Shown here piece after piece: positions 46,771-55,712 of a stretch of 64,000 bases of DNA. The notes under the pieces are model-generated. The model saw nothing but the letters and a program-made list of their open reading frames with translations. It did no database searches and was not told where the DNA came from. Within the stretch, counting starts at the first letter, position 1. Each line of letters starts with the position of its first letter. Source of the DNA: Amycolatopsis vastitatis (GTDB taxonomy: Bacteria; Actinomycetota; Actinomycetes; Mycobacteriales; Pseudonocardiaceae). The position numbers and the translations under genes are program-made. The stretch lies in the NCBI RefSeq assembly GCF_002234595.1, contig NZ_NMUL01000012.1:496001-560000 (forward strand), given 5' to 3'.

Positions 46771-47165
46771 AGGCGACGTTCCTCCCGCTCACCGTGGACG
46801 CGGCCCGGCGCCTGGGCGCGCGGCCGCTGCTGGACCAGGCGGTGCGCACCGACCGGGCCGCCGCCGAATGCTGGACGGCGTTGCTCGCCGGCTGCGGCAG
46901 CGCCGCCCGTCGCGACCTGGGGCCGCAGCTGCGGCGGCTGTCCGAGGCGACGTCGACGCAGGTGGGCTCGCGCTGGTGGTTCGCCGAGGGAGCCGGGCAC
47001 CGCAAGCGGGTCGCCGGTGCGCAGGAGAACCTCGAAGAAGCGATCGCGGACGGTGACGGGCAGGAGTTCGCCCTCGCGTTCGTCGGGTACGACCACGCGA
47101 TGGCCAGCGCGGTAGTGTGCGCGAACAGCGTGCGAACCCCGAAGGTCGGAGAACACCGAGCGTGA
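46767..47165 (+). CDS. hypothetical protein inserted between xseA and xseB
   Basis: I do not recognise this 132-residue protein. It is helical and basic (TVDAARRLGARPLLDQAVRT, DLGPQLRRLSEATSTQ) with no signal peptide. Its GTG overlaps the xseA stop and its TGA overlaps the xseB start, so it is translated with the exonuclease subunits. A role with exonuclease VII is possible but only inferred from coupling. Confidence 0.65.
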   Translation: MKATFLPLTVDAARRLGARPLLDQAVRTDRAAAECWTALLAGCGSAARRDLGPQLRRLSEATSTQVGSRWWFAEGAGHRKRVAGAQENLEEAIADGDGQEFALAFVGYDHAMASAVVCANSVRTPKVGEHRA

Positions 47166-47383
47166 GTGAACAAGCCAGCGAGGAACTCGGCTACGAGCAG
47201 GCCCGCGACCGCCTCGTCGACGTCGTCCGCGAGCTCGAAGCCGGTGGCCTGTCCCTCGAGCAGTCGCTCGCGTTGTGGGAGAAGGGCGAGAAGCTCGCGA
47301 AGGTCTGTGAGCGCCATCTCGAAGGCGCCCGCGAGCGCATCGAAGCCGCACTGGCGTCCGTAGAGGACGACTCCGAGCAGTGA
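47162..47383 (+). CDS. xseB: exodeoxyribonuclease VII small subunit
   Basis: A 73-residue helical protein with the XseB pattern GYEQARDRLVDVVRELEAGG, LSLEQSLALWEKGEKLAKVC. It binds the XseA coiled coil. The GTG start overlaps the previous stop. Confidence 0.93.
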   Translation: MSEQASEELGYEQARDRLVDVVRELEAGGLSLEQSLALWEKGEKLAKVCERHLEGARERIEAALASVEDDSEQ

Positions 47384-47465
47384 GGTAGGCCATGCCGACG
47401 GTATCTGGAAACACGGCCGGTATCTGACAGACTGTCTACCCGCCAGTTCCACGATCCGGGAGGCA

Positions 47466-48518
47466 ATGATGTCCACCGCAGAGAGTCGTCGTGAAGCGCC
47501 CGACCGCAACCTCGCGATGGAGCTGGTCCGGGTCACCGAAGCCGCCGCCATGGCCGCCGGCCGCTGGGTCGGCCGCGGCGACAAGATCGGCGGCGACGGC
47601 GCGGCCGTCGACGCGATGCGCCAGCTCGTCTCGACGGTGTCGATGCGCGGGGTCGTGGTGATCGGCGAGGGCGAGAAGGACGAAGCCCCGATGCTGTTCA
47701 ACGGCGAAGAGGTCGGCAACGGGGACGGCCCGGACTGCGACGTCGCGGTCGACCCGGTCGACGGCACCACGCTGATGGCCAAGGGCATGCCGAACGCGCT
47801 CGCCGTGCTGGCGGTCGCCGAGCGCGGCGCGATGTTCGACCCGTCCGCGGTGTTCTACATGGAGAAGCTGGCCGTCGGGCCGGAGGCGGCGGGCAAGGTC
47901 GAGCTCGGCGCGCCGATCGCGGAGAACATCCGCCGGGTCGCCAAGGCGAAGAACAGCAGCGTCGGCGACGTCACCGTGTGCATCCTCGACCGCCCGCGCC
48001 ACGAGCAGATCATCAAGGAGGTCCGCGAGGCCGGCGCGCGGATCCGGTTCATCTCCGACGGCGACGTCGCGGGCGCGATCGCCGCGGCCCGCCCGACCAC
48101 CGGCGTCGACATGCTGATCGGCATCGGCGGCACCCCCGAGGGCATCATCGCGGCCTGCGCGATGAAGTGCCTCGGCGGCGAGCTGCAGGGCCGGCTGTGG
48201 CCGAAGGACGACGCCGAGCGCGAGAAGGCCCTCGCCGCCGGGCACGACCTCGACCGGATCCTGCTGAACGACGACCTGGTGCGCGGCGACAACGTCTTCT
48301 TCTGCGCCACCGGCGTCACCGACGGCGACCTGCTGCGCGGCGTCCACTACCGCGAGGGCGGCGCGACGACGCAGTCCATCGTGATGCGGTCCAAGTCCGG
48401 GACCGTCAGAATGATCGACGGCTACCACCGGCTGAACAAGCTGCGGGCGTACTCCTCGGTCAACTTCGACGGCCACCTGGACGCGCCCGCCGACGACGTC
48501 GTGCCCCCGCTGCCGTAA
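47466..48518 (+). CDS. glpX: fructose-1,6-bisphosphatase class II
   Basis: A 350-residue GlpX-type phosphatase of gluconeogenesis. Motifs: GEGEKDEAPMLFNGEEVG, the metal-binding DPVDGTT, and GGTPEGI. ATG 47466 and ATG 47469 are both possible; the second has the better distance from GGGAGG. Order xseB-glpX-fumarase matches mycobacteria. Upstream, CGGTATCTG occurs twice (47399 and 47418), of unknown use. Confidence 0.94.
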   Translation: MMSTAESRREAPDRNLAMELVRVTEAAAMAAGRWVGRGDKIGGDGAAVDAMRQLVSTVSMRGVVVIGEGEKDEAPMLFNGEEVGNGDGPDCDVAVDPVDGTTLMAKGMPNALAVLAVAERGAMFDPSAVFYMEKLAVGPEAAGKVELGAPIAENIRRVAKAKNSSVGDVTVCILDRPRHEQIIKEVREAGARIRFISDGDVAGAIAAARPTTGVDMLIGIGGTPEGIIAACAMKCLGGELQGRLWPKDDAEREKALAAGHDLDRILLNDDLVRGDNVFFCATGVTDGDLLRGVHYREGGATTQSIVMRSKSGTVRMIDGYHRLNKLRAYSSVNFDGHLDAPADDVVPPLP

Positions 48519-48526
48519 GGAGATCC

Positions 48527-49279
48527 GTGACCAGGCGAGCCCCGGCCCTGTTGGCATCGTGCGTGCTCGCCCTGGTCCCCGGCACCGCCGCGGCCGCTCC
48601 CGCCGTCGTCGGGGGTTCGGACGCGGACCAGCCGTACCCGTTCGCGGTGTCGCTGCATTCCGCGTCGGGGAAGCTGTTCTGCGCCGGCGCGCTGATCGCG
48701 CCCACGTGGGTGGTCACGGCCGCGCACTGTGCGTTCGACAAGACCCCGGCCGCCATCTCGATGCGGACGGGCTCGAACGACGTCGGCCAAGGTGGCGAGG
48801 TCGCCCCGGTCGCCACGATCGTCGTGAACCCGGCGTTCAACACGCAGAGCCCGGCGGGCGACATCGCGCTGCTGCGGCTGGCGGCGCCGGCCGCGGCGGC
48901 CCCGGTCACGCTCGCGACGGCCGCGGCGCCGGGCACGGCGACCCGGATCCTCGGCTGGGGCCAGACGTGCCCGAAGGTCGGCTGCGGCGGGCTCCCGACG
49001 ACGCTGCAGCAGCTCGACACGCACATCGTCGAGGGCTCGAAGTGCACGTCGGTGTTCGACGGGACGGCCGAGCTGTGCACGGACAACCCGGGCGGCAAGG
49101 CCGGGGCCTGCTTCGGCGACTCCGGTGGTCCCCAGATCGTCCGGGACGGCGACCAGTGGCGGCTCGTCGGCGTCACCAGCCGTCCGGGCAACAACGACCC
49201 CGAATGCGCGTCGGCGCCGTCGATCTACACCTCCGTCGTCGCCTACGCGCCGTGGATCGCGGAGAAGACGAAAGCCTGA
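48527..49279 (+). CDS. secreted S1-family serine protease
   Basis: A 250-residue chymotrypsin-fold protease. Signal peptide to about residue 25, mature start VVGG at about 27, so almost no propeptide. The triad is H67 (TAAHC), D112 (GDIALLRL) and S199 (GDSGGP). The residue six before the serine, aspartate in trypsin, is glycine, so trypsin-like Lys/Arg preference is unlikely. Six cysteines suggest three disulfides. AAGGAG precedes the GTG start, only 8 bases after glpX. Confidence 0.9.
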   Translation: MTRRAPALLASCVLALVPGTAAAAPAVVGGSDADQPYPFAVSLHSASGKLFCAGALIAPTWVVTAAHCAFDKTPAAISMRTGSNDVGQGGEVAPVATIVVNPAFNTQSPAGDIALLRLAAPAAAAPVTLATAAAPGTATRILGWGQTCPKVGCGGLPTTLQQLDTHIVEGSKCTSVFDGTAELCTDNPGGKAGACFGDSGGPQIVRDGDQWRLVGVTSRPGNNDPECASAPSIYTSVVAYAPWIAEKTKA

Positions 49280-49293
49280 ACTGAAAGCCTGAA

Positions 49294-50283
49294 CTACTCG
49301 GCGTTGCTCGAGTGGCCCGGGAACAGGTGGGCCTCCGGGTCGAGCGCGACGGCGATGTTGTTGACGGCCGTCGCGGCTTCGCCGAAGCCGGTCGCGATCA
49401 GCTTGACCTTCCCCGGGTACGCGGCGACGTCACCGGCGGCGTAGACGCGTTCGCGTGCGGTCGCCATCGTCGAGTCGACGGCGATGGCCCGGTGGTGGAT
49501 CTCCAGGCCCCAGCTTTCGATCGGGCCGAGGTCGGCGGTGAACCCGAGCGCCGCGACGACGGCGTTGGCCGGGAGCCGCTCGTCGCCCGCGCCCTTGATC
49601 GAGACGTCGACGGCTTCGAGCGTCCCGTCCGGCGCTTCCACGAACCGCGTGACCTCGGCGTCGGTGATGATCCGGGTGCCGAGCTCGCGGGCCTGCCGGA
49701 CGATCGACTCGGCGGCGCGGAACTTCGCGCGGCGGTGCACGAGCGTCACGCTCGCCGCGACCGGGTGCAGCGCGAGGATCCAGTCGAACGCCGAGTCGCC
49801 GCCGCCGACGACCACGACGTGCTGACCCGCGTGCGCCTGCAGCGACGGGACGAAGTGGACCATGCCGCGGCCGAGCCAGCCGTCGCCGGCCGGCAGCGGG
49901 CGCGGGGTGAACTCGCCGATGCCCGCGGTGATCAGCACCGCGCCGGCGCGCAGCGTCTCGCCGCCGTCGAGGGTCAGCTCGACGCCGTCCCCGAGGGTCT
50001 CCAGCTTCTCGGCCTTGCGCCCCAGCAGGTACTTCGGCTTCCACGGCGCGGCCTGCTTCACCAGGCCGTCGACGAGGTCGCGGCCGCGGACCTCGGCGAA
50101 CCCGCCGACGTCGTAGATCATCTTCTCCGGGTACATCGCCGTCACCTGGCCGCCGGGCTCGGGCAGCGAGTCGACCACCGCCATCGAAAGACCGCGGAAC
50201 CCGGCGTAGTAGGCGGCGAACAGGCCCGTCGGACCCGCGCCGATGATCACGAGGTCGTACGAGTCGCCGTCGGCGTCAGTCAT
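49294..50283 (-). CDS. ferredoxin/flavodoxin-NADP+ reductase, TrxR-like
   Basis: A 329-residue FAD/NADPH oxidoreductase. FAD motif GAGPTG at 15-20, NADPH motif VVVGGGDSAFD, C-terminal FAD contact GDVAAYPGK. The CXXC of thioredoxin reductases is absent, placing it with YumC-type ferredoxin-NADP+ reductases. It converges with the protease gene and diverges from fumarase. Confidence 0.88.
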   Translation of the reverse strand: MTDADGDSYDLVIIGAGPTGLFAAYYAGFRGLSMAVVDSLPEPGGQVTAMYPEKMIYDVGGFAEVRGRDLVDGLVKQAAPWKPKYLLGRKAEKLETLGDGVELTLDGGETLRAGAVLITAGIGEFTPRPLPAGDGWLGRGMVHFVPSLQAHAGQHVVVVGGGDSAFDWILALHPVAASVTLVHRRAKFRAAESIVRQARELGTRIITDAEVTRFVEAPDGTLEAVDVSIKGAGDERLPANAVVAALGFTADLGPIESWGLEIHHRAIAVDSTMATARERVYAAGDVAAYPGKVKLIATGFGEAATAVNNIAVALDPEAHLFPGHSSNAE

Positions 50284-50405
50284 GCTCGCTCCAGCCAGTG
50301 GTGGATGGCGGTGATCGAGAACACATCCGATCCTAGCGTCGCGGACCGCCGAGGGTGGGCGACGCCACCACGCGGCGACCCGCGAACAGGTCCAGAATCG
50401 GTGTC

Positions 50406-51803
50406 ATGGCTGATCAGGAATACCGGATCGAACACGACACGATGGGCGAGGTCCGCGTGCCTGCCGACGCGCTCTACCGCGCGCAGACCCAGCGGGCCGT
50501 GGAGAACTTCCCCATCTCCGGCCGGGGCCTGGAGCGCGCCCAGATCCGCGCGCTCGGCCTGCTCAAGGCGGCCGCCGCGCGGGTGAACCTCAAGCTGGGC
50601 GTGCTCGACGCCGACGTGGCGGACGCCATCGCGGCCGCCGCCGACGAGGTCGCCGAGGGCGTCCACGACGCGCACTTCCCGATCGACGTGTTCCAGACCG
50701 GGTCGGGGACGTCGTCGAACATGAACGCCAACGAGGTCATCGCGACGCTGGCTTCGCGCGCGCTCGGCCGCGACGTGCACCCGAACGACCACGTCAACGC
50801 GTCGCAGTCGTCGAACGACACGTTCCCGACGACCATCCACGTCGCCGCCACCGAAGCCGTGCTCAAGGACGTCATCCCGGCGCTCGAATACCTCGCCGGC
50901 GCCATCGAGGTGCGCGCCGCGGAGTGGGCCGACGTGGTGAAGTCCGGCCGGACGCACCTGATGGACGCGGTGCCGATCACGCTCGGCCAGGAGGCGGGCG
51001 CGTGGGCGTCGCAGGTCCGCTACGGCGTCGAACGGCTGAAGTCGGGCCTGCCGCGGCTGGGCGAGCTGCCGATCGGCGGCACGGCCGTCGGGTCCGGCCT
51101 GAACGCGCCGGACGGCTTCGGCTCGTCGGTCGCCGCGGAACTCGCGACGGTGACCGGGCTGCCGCTGACCGAGGCCCGCGACCACTTCGAGGCGCAGGCG
51201 ACGCAGGACAGCGTCGTCGAGACGTCCGGGCACCTGCGCACGGTCGCCGTGTCGCTCAACAAGATCGCCAACGACCTGCGGTGGCTGGGTTCCGGCCCGC
51301 GCACCGGCCTCGCCGAGCTGGCGCTGCCGGACCTGCAGCCGGGCTCGTCGATCATGCCGGGCAAGGTGAACCCGGTGATCCCGGAGGCGACGCTGCAGGT
51401 GGTCGCGCAGGTGATCGGCAACGACGCGGCCGTGGCGTTCGCCGGTGCCGCGGGCAACTTCCAGCTGAACGTCAACCTGCCGGTGATCGCGCGGAACGTC
51501 CTCGAGTCGGCACGTCTGCTCGCGGCCGTTTCGCGGCTGCTGGCGGACAAGGTGCTCGCGGGCATCACCGTGAACACCGAGCGCACGCGGACCTACGCCG
51601 AAGGCTCGCCGTCGATCGTGACGCCGTTGAACAAGTACATCGGCTACGAAGAAGCGGCCGCGGTCGCGAAGCAGGCTTTGAAGGAGCTGAAGACGATTCG
51701 CGAGGTCGTCATCGAGCGCGGGTACGTGAAGGACGGCAAGCTCACCGAAGAGCAGCTGGACGAGGCCCTCGACGTGCTGCGCATGGCCCGCGGCGGCCGC
51801 TGA
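50406..51803 (+). CDS. fumC: fumarate hydratase class II
   Basis: A 465-residue member of the fumarase/aspartase superfamily interconverting fumarate and malate in the TCA cycle. Substrate and catalytic motifs: TGSGTSSNMNANEV, NASQSSNDTFP, SGRTHLMDA and GSSIMPGKVNP. ATG 50406-50408 gives the normal start. It is one of the mycobacterial synteny markers next to glpX. Aspartase is the alternative reading but the context favours fumarase. Confidence 0.92.
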   Translation: MADQEYRIEHDTMGEVRVPADALYRAQTQRAVENFPISGRGLERAQIRALGLLKAAAARVNLKLGVLDADVADAIAAAADEVAEGVHDAHFPIDVFQTGSGTSSNMNANEVIATLASRALGRDVHPNDHVNASQSSNDTFPTTIHVAATEAVLKDVIPALEYLAGAIEVRAAEWADVVKSGRTHLMDAVPITLGQEAGAWASQVRYGVERLKSGLPRLGELPIGGTAVGSGLNAPDGFGSSVAAELATVTGLPLTEARDHFEAQATQDSVVETSGHLRTVAVSLNKIANDLRWLGSGPRTGLAELALPDLQPGSSIMPGKVNPVIPEATLQVVAQVIGNDAAVAFAGAAGNFQLNVNLPVIARNVLESARLLAAVSRLLADKVLAGITVNTERTRTYAEGSPSIVTPLNKYIGYEEAAAVAKQALKELKTIREVVIERGYVKDGKLTEEQLDEALDVLRMARGGR

Positions 51804-51874
51804 CCAGGGAAAACGTCCCGTTGTCCTGACAGTGCCGACTAGAAACTGTCGGTGGTCCGGGTCATGATGTCCGG

Positions 51875-53407
51875 GTGTTGCTGAGCGAGTTGGTCCGCGC
51901 GTCCGCCGAGCTGGCGGCGACCAGGTCCAGGAAGGCGAAGATCGCCCTCCTGGCCGCGGTGCTGCGCGCGGCGGAGATCGCCGAGCTGCCCACGGTGATC
52001 GCGTACCTGACCGGGCAGACGGCGCAGGACAGGCTGGGTGCGGGCTGGCGCACCCTGGCCGGGCTGGGCACGTCGCCGGCGGCGGAGCCCGTCGTCACGG
52101 TGACCGAGGTGGACGCGGCCCTGACGGCGGCCGCGGGCGTCGCGGCGGGCACCGGGTCGAACACGCGGCGGCAGGAAGTGCTGCGGGCGTTGTTCGAGCG
52201 GCTGACGGAGGACGAGCAGCAGTTCCTGTTCCGGCTGGTCACCGGCGAGCTGCGGCAGGGCGCGCTGGAAGGCGTGATGGTCGACGCGATCGCGGCGGCG
52301 GCCGAAGTCCCGGCCGAGGCCGTGCGGCGGGCCTTCATGCTGTCCGGGAAGCTGGGCGTCACCGGGGTCGCGGCGATGACCGGCGGCCAGGCGGCGCTGG
52401 CGGAGTTCCGGCTCACGCTCGGCACGCCGGTCAAGCCGATGCTGGCGTCGCCGGCCGAGTCGCTCGACGAGGCCGTCGCCGAGCACGCGGAGGCGATCGT
52501 CGAGTACAAAATGGACGGTGCGCGGATCCAGGTGCACCGCCAGGGCGACGAGGTGCACGTGTGGACGCGCACGTTGCGCGAGATCACCGGCAGCGTCGCC
52601 GAGCTGGTCGAACTTGTGCGGGCGCTGCCGTGCGAGTCGGTGGTGCTGGACGGCGAAACCCTCGCGCTGACCGACGCCGGGCGGCCGCGGCCGTTCCAGG
52701 ACACGATGAGCCGGTTCGGCAGCACGCGCGAGGAGCAGGTCAAGGCGCTGCTGCTGCGGCCGTACTTCTTCGACTGCCTGCACCTCGACGGCGTCGACCT
52801 GCTGGACGCGCCGCTGTCCGAGCGCAACGCGGCCCTGCGCAAGGTCGCCGGGGCCCACGTGATCCCCGGCGAGGTGGGCACTTCCCGCGCGGACGCCGTG
52901 CTGGAGGCGGCCATGGAAGCGGGCCACGAAGGGGTGATGGTCAAGGACCTGGCGTCAGCGTACGCGGCCGGGCGGCGCGGGCGGGCGTGGCTGAAGGTCA
53001 AGCCGGTGCACACGATCGACCTGGTGGTGCTCGCGGCGGAGTGGGGCCACGGGCGGCGCACGGGCACGCTGTCGAACCTGCACCTGGGCGCCCGCGACCC
53101 GGACGGCGGCCCGCCGATCATGGTGGGCAAGACGTTCAAGGGCATGACCGACGAGCTGCTCGCCTGGCAGACCAGGACGTTCCAGGAGATCGAAACCCAC
53201 CGCGACGACTGGACGGTCTACGTCCGCCCCGAGGTGGTGGTGGAGATCGAGCTGGACAGCGCCCAGGTGAGCACCCGCTACCCGGGCGGCCTGGCCCTGC
53301 GGTTCGCCAGGGTGGTCCGCTACCGCCCGGACAAGGACCCGGCGGACGCGGACACGATCGACACGGTCCGCGGCCTCCTGCACGGCGACCGCCCCGAAGG
53401 AGCCTGA
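51875..53407 (+). CDS. ligB: ATP-dependent DNA ligase (LigB type)
   Basis: A 510-residue ligase: N-terminal DNA-binding domain, nucleotidyltransferase domain with catalytic K212 in EYKMDGARIQVH, later motifs VVLDGETLAL, GHEGVMVKDL and AWLKVKPVH, then the OB fold. It is an accessory ligase besides the NAD-dependent LigA expected elsewhere. GTG 51875 is the start. Confidence 0.92.
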   Translation: MLLSELVRASAELAATRSRKAKIALLAAVLRAAEIAELPTVIAYLTGQTAQDRLGAGWRTLAGLGTSPAAEPVVTVTEVDAALTAAAGVAAGTGSNTRRQEVLRALFERLTEDEQQFLFRLVTGELRQGALEGVMVDAIAAAAEVPAEAVRRAFMLSGKLGVTGVAAMTGGQAALAEFRLTLGTPVKPMLASPAESLDEAVAEHAEAIVEYKMDGARIQVHRQGDEVHVWTRTLREITGSVAELVELVRALPCESVVLDGETLALTDAGRPRPFQDTMSRFGSTREEQVKALLLRPYFFDCLHLDGVDLLDAPLSERNAALRKVAGAHVIPGEVGTSRADAVLEAAMEAGHEGVMVKDLASAYAAGRRGRAWLKVKPVHTIDLVVLAAEWGHGRRTGTLSNLHLGARDPDGGPPIMVGKTFKGMTDELLAWQTRTFQEIETHRDDWTVYVRPEVVVEIELDSAQVSTRYPGGLALRFARVVRYRPDKDPADADTIDTVRGLLHGDRPEGA

Positions 53408-53531
53408 CCGACCCCCCAGGCACGCGACCCGACCCTCCAGGCACGCGAGTCGACCGTCCAGGCACGCGAGTCGACCCTCCAATCACGTGTGATGCCCTTC
53501 CAATCACGAGTGATGCCCCCTCAATCACGCG
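53408..53531. repeat. degenerate 21-bp tandem repeat
   Basis: About six units of exactly 21 bp follow the ligase stop (53427-53447, 53448-53468, 53469-53489, 53490-53510 and 53511-53531, with a partial one before). Early units end in CCAGGCACGCG, later ones in CCAATCACG, so the array drifts stepwise. No gene or RNA is evident within. Confidence 0.8.
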
Positions 53532-53551
53532 AGATGCCCCTCGCCTCCCGG

Positions 53552-53628
53552 AAAGGAGCTACGAAAGTCTCGATTACGACATCTCGTGCGTCGGCGGCGC
53601 TTTCCTCGTAAAAGGAAAGACGAAAGTC
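53552..53628. promoter_or_regulatory. 18-bp direct repeat upstream of the S53 protease gene
   Basis: AAAGGAgctACGAAAGTC (53552-53569) and AAAGGAaagACGAAAGTC (53611-53628) match at 15 of 18 bases, 59 bp apart, and the second overlaps an inverted repeat CTTTCCT/AGGAAAG (53600-53619). The promoter of the protease gene should be nearby, so regulator binding is possible. Confidence 0.4.
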
Positions 53629-53696
53629 GATGTTGCCCGCTCCCCTTCCTCGCCAGAGTGGCTGACGGAGTTTCCGGCAGCCAGGGGAGAACCAGC

Positions 53697-54989
53697 ATGA
53701 GATTGCGCGCCACCGCGGGCCTGCTCGCGAGCACCACCCTGCTCGTGACGGCGTTCGCCGTCCCGGCGTCCGCCACGCCCGTGCCGAGCACGCCGAACGC
53801 GGGGCACCAGCCGTCGAAGCACCACTTCTCGGCGGCCGCGCGGTCGTTCGCCGGCGCCGACACCGTGGAGAAGCGCGTCGCCAAGCTGGAAGCGGCGATG
53901 GCGTCGCTGCCGAAGGAAAGCACCGCCTACAACGCGACGAAGCTGTGGAACGCCGGCATCACCGGCGCGGGCAGCAGCGTCGCGACGCTGGTGTCCTTCG
54001 GCGACGACAAGGTCAAGCAGGTCCTCGACACCTACTCGAAGAACCACGGCCTGCCGCCGGCGAACCTCGAGGTGATCCAGCCGTCCGGGCCGGTGCCCGC
54101 GTGCACCGCTCCCGGTGTCGACACCGCGACCTGCCAGGGCTGGGGCGGCGAGACCGACCTCGACGTCACGATGATGCACGCCATGGCGCCGAACGCGAAG
54201 ATCATCGTCGCGGCGACGCCGGTCGCGGAGACGCAGGGCTTCACCGGCCTGCCCGAGATGATGCACGCCGTCGACTACATGACCGAGCACAAGCTGGTCG
54301 ACGTCATCTCGATGAGCTTCGGCACGACCGAGGAGAACTTCCCGTCGTTCGACTCGATCAAGACGCTCGACCCGGCGCTGGACCGCGCGAGCAAGGCCGG
54401 GATCACGATGGTCGCGTCCTCCGGTGACGACGGCCCGACCGGCGGTTACCTCTACGGCCCGGGCAACTACCCGTACCGCGTCGCGAGCTGGCCGGCGTCC
54501 GACCCGCGCGTGACGACGCTCGGCGGCACCCAGCTGCACCTCGACGCGAACGGCAACCGCACCAAGCCGGACGACGTCGTGAACGTCGCCGACAACGGCT
54601 TCGCCGAGGGCGCCGGGCTGTCGAAGACGTACGCGCGGCCGAACTGGCAGGACGGCGTCAAGAAGATCACCGGCAGCAAGATGCGCTCGTTCCCGGACAT
54701 CAGCATGGAAGGCGTCAACGGCACGTCGCAGTCCGCGCCGCTGTTCGCCGGCGTGCTCGCGCTCGCGGTGCAGGCCAAGCACGGCAAGCTCGGCCAGATC
54801 AACCCGGCGCTGTACGGAAAGCTGGGCCCGGCGGGCACGAAGGCGGGGATCGTCGACGTCACCGAGGGCGACAACAGCCAGGACGGCGTCGTCGGCTTCA
54901 CCGCGGCGAAGGGGTTCGACATCGCCACCGGCTGGGGCACGGTCGACGCCTCGGTTTTCGTCCCGGCCTTGGTGAAAGCGCTCCGCTGA
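53697..54989 (+). CDS. secreted S53 (sedolisin-family) peptidase
   Basis: A 430-residue exported acid-type serine-carboxyl peptidase. Signal peptide to about residue 27; catalytic E152 and D156 in GGETDLDVTMM, oxyanion aspartate in SSGDDG (244/245), nucleophile S344 in NGTSQSAP, and C-terminal calcium-site residues near DVTEGD and GFDIATGWGTVD. Only about 50 residues separate the signal peptide from the catalytic core, far less than the usual propeptide of roughly 150-200. Confidence 0.88.
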   Translation: MRLRATAGLLASTTLLVTAFAVPASATPVPSTPNAGHQPSKHHFSAAARSFAGADTVEKRVAKLEAAMASLPKESTAYNATKLWNAGITGAGSSVATLVSFGDDKVKQVLDTYSKNHGLPPANLEVIQPSGPVPACTAPGVDTATCQGWGGETDLDVTMMHAMAPNAKIIVAATPVAETQGFTGLPEMMHAVDYMTEHKLVDVISMSFGTTEENFPSFDSIKTLDPALDRASKAGITMVASSGDDGPTGGYLYGPGNYPYRVASWPASDPRVTTLGGTQLHLDANGNRTKPDDVVNVADNGFAEGAGLSKTYARPNWQDGVKKITGSKMRSFPDISMEGVNGTSQSAPLFAGVLALAVQAKHGKLGQINPALYGKLGPAGTKAGIVDVTEGDNSQDGVVGFTAAKGFDIATGWGTVDASVFVPALVKALR

Positions 54990-55000
54990 CTCGTCCGGCC

Positions 55001-55040
55001 GCGGAGGTGACGTTCGATGGTTCGAACGTCACCTCCGCGC
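55001..55040. terminator. terminator after the S53 peptidase gene
   Basis: Perfect 18-bp arms (CGCGGAGGTGACGTTCGA at 55001-55018, complement at 55023-55040) with a 4-base loop. Confidence 0.75.
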
Positions 55041-55157
55041 CGAATTCGTGCCGAATGGCGACATTTTTCCCGACCCGGCCGGGCATCGGCGATCCCTAGA
55101 GTGCGCTCCTCGCAAGCGATCCCGCTCACTTCCCGAGCGGTCACGGAGGAGCCACAA

Positions 55158-55598
55158 GTGGTCAGCAAGGAACAGATGAAGGCGTCGATCCACGCCGCTT
55201 TCGATTCGGTCGTCGCCGACGGGGCGAGCTACACCAAGGTGTACGCCGCCGAAATCAGGCAGAAGAACTACCTGGTCTTCCGCACGACCAGCGTCAGCAA
55301 CTTCGCGCTGGGCTTCAAGCCGGGGCAGACCGACCTCGTCCTCGTCCCGCTCGAGGAGAAGGGCGGCACCGTCACGGCGGGCTCGCCGCTGACGATCACC
55401 GATGCCAACCGGGCGTCGGTGAAGAAACGCGATCTGCAGGGCCGGTTCGTGATCAAGACGACCGACGGCCGGACGTTCCGGCTCAGCATCATCCCCTCCG
55501 TGACGAAGCTCCTGGCCGCCGCCTACCAGCTGCCGGTCGAGCAGAAGGCGGAGTACGAGGCGTTCACCGCGCTGCGGGACACGCTCACCGCGGCGTAG
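55158..55598 (+). CDS. hypothetical protein
   Basis: I do not recognise this 146-residue soluble protein. It begins MVSKEQMKASIHAAFDSVVA and is mostly beta-strand-like (YLVFRTTSVSNFALGFKP, DLQGRFVIKTTDGRTFRLSI), recalling a small PH- or lipocalin-like barrel followed by a helix, but I would not assign a family. GGAGGAG lies eight bases before the GTG start. TAGAGT near 55098 is a possible -10. Confidence 0.65.
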   Translation: MVSKEQMKASIHAAFDSVVADGASYTKVYAAEIRQKNYLVFRTTSVSNFALGFKPGQTDLVLVPLEEKGGTVTAGSPLTITDANRASVKKRDLQGRFVIKTTDGRTFRLSIIPSVTKLLAAAYQLPVEQKAEYEAFTALRDTLTAA

Positions 55599-55609
55599 GC
55601 ACCACGCTC

Positions 55610-55636
55610 GGGGCTGTCCACGCGCTGGGCAGCCCC
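55610..55636 (+). terminator. short hairpin after the hypothetical gene
   Basis: Arms GGGGCTG (55610-55616) and CAGCCCC (55630-55636) with a 13-base loop, 11 bases after the stop. Confidence 0.4.
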
Positions 55637-55712
55637 AGTCCGCCGGAACTCGCCTCGATCGAGTAGTCCACAATGGATTCCGCACGGAGTTACCGACCGG
55701 TATCGTCGGCGG

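Noticed and set aside
53408..53531. CRISPR array
   Set aside because: The units are contiguous 21-bp tandem repeats with no spacers and no cas genes nearby.
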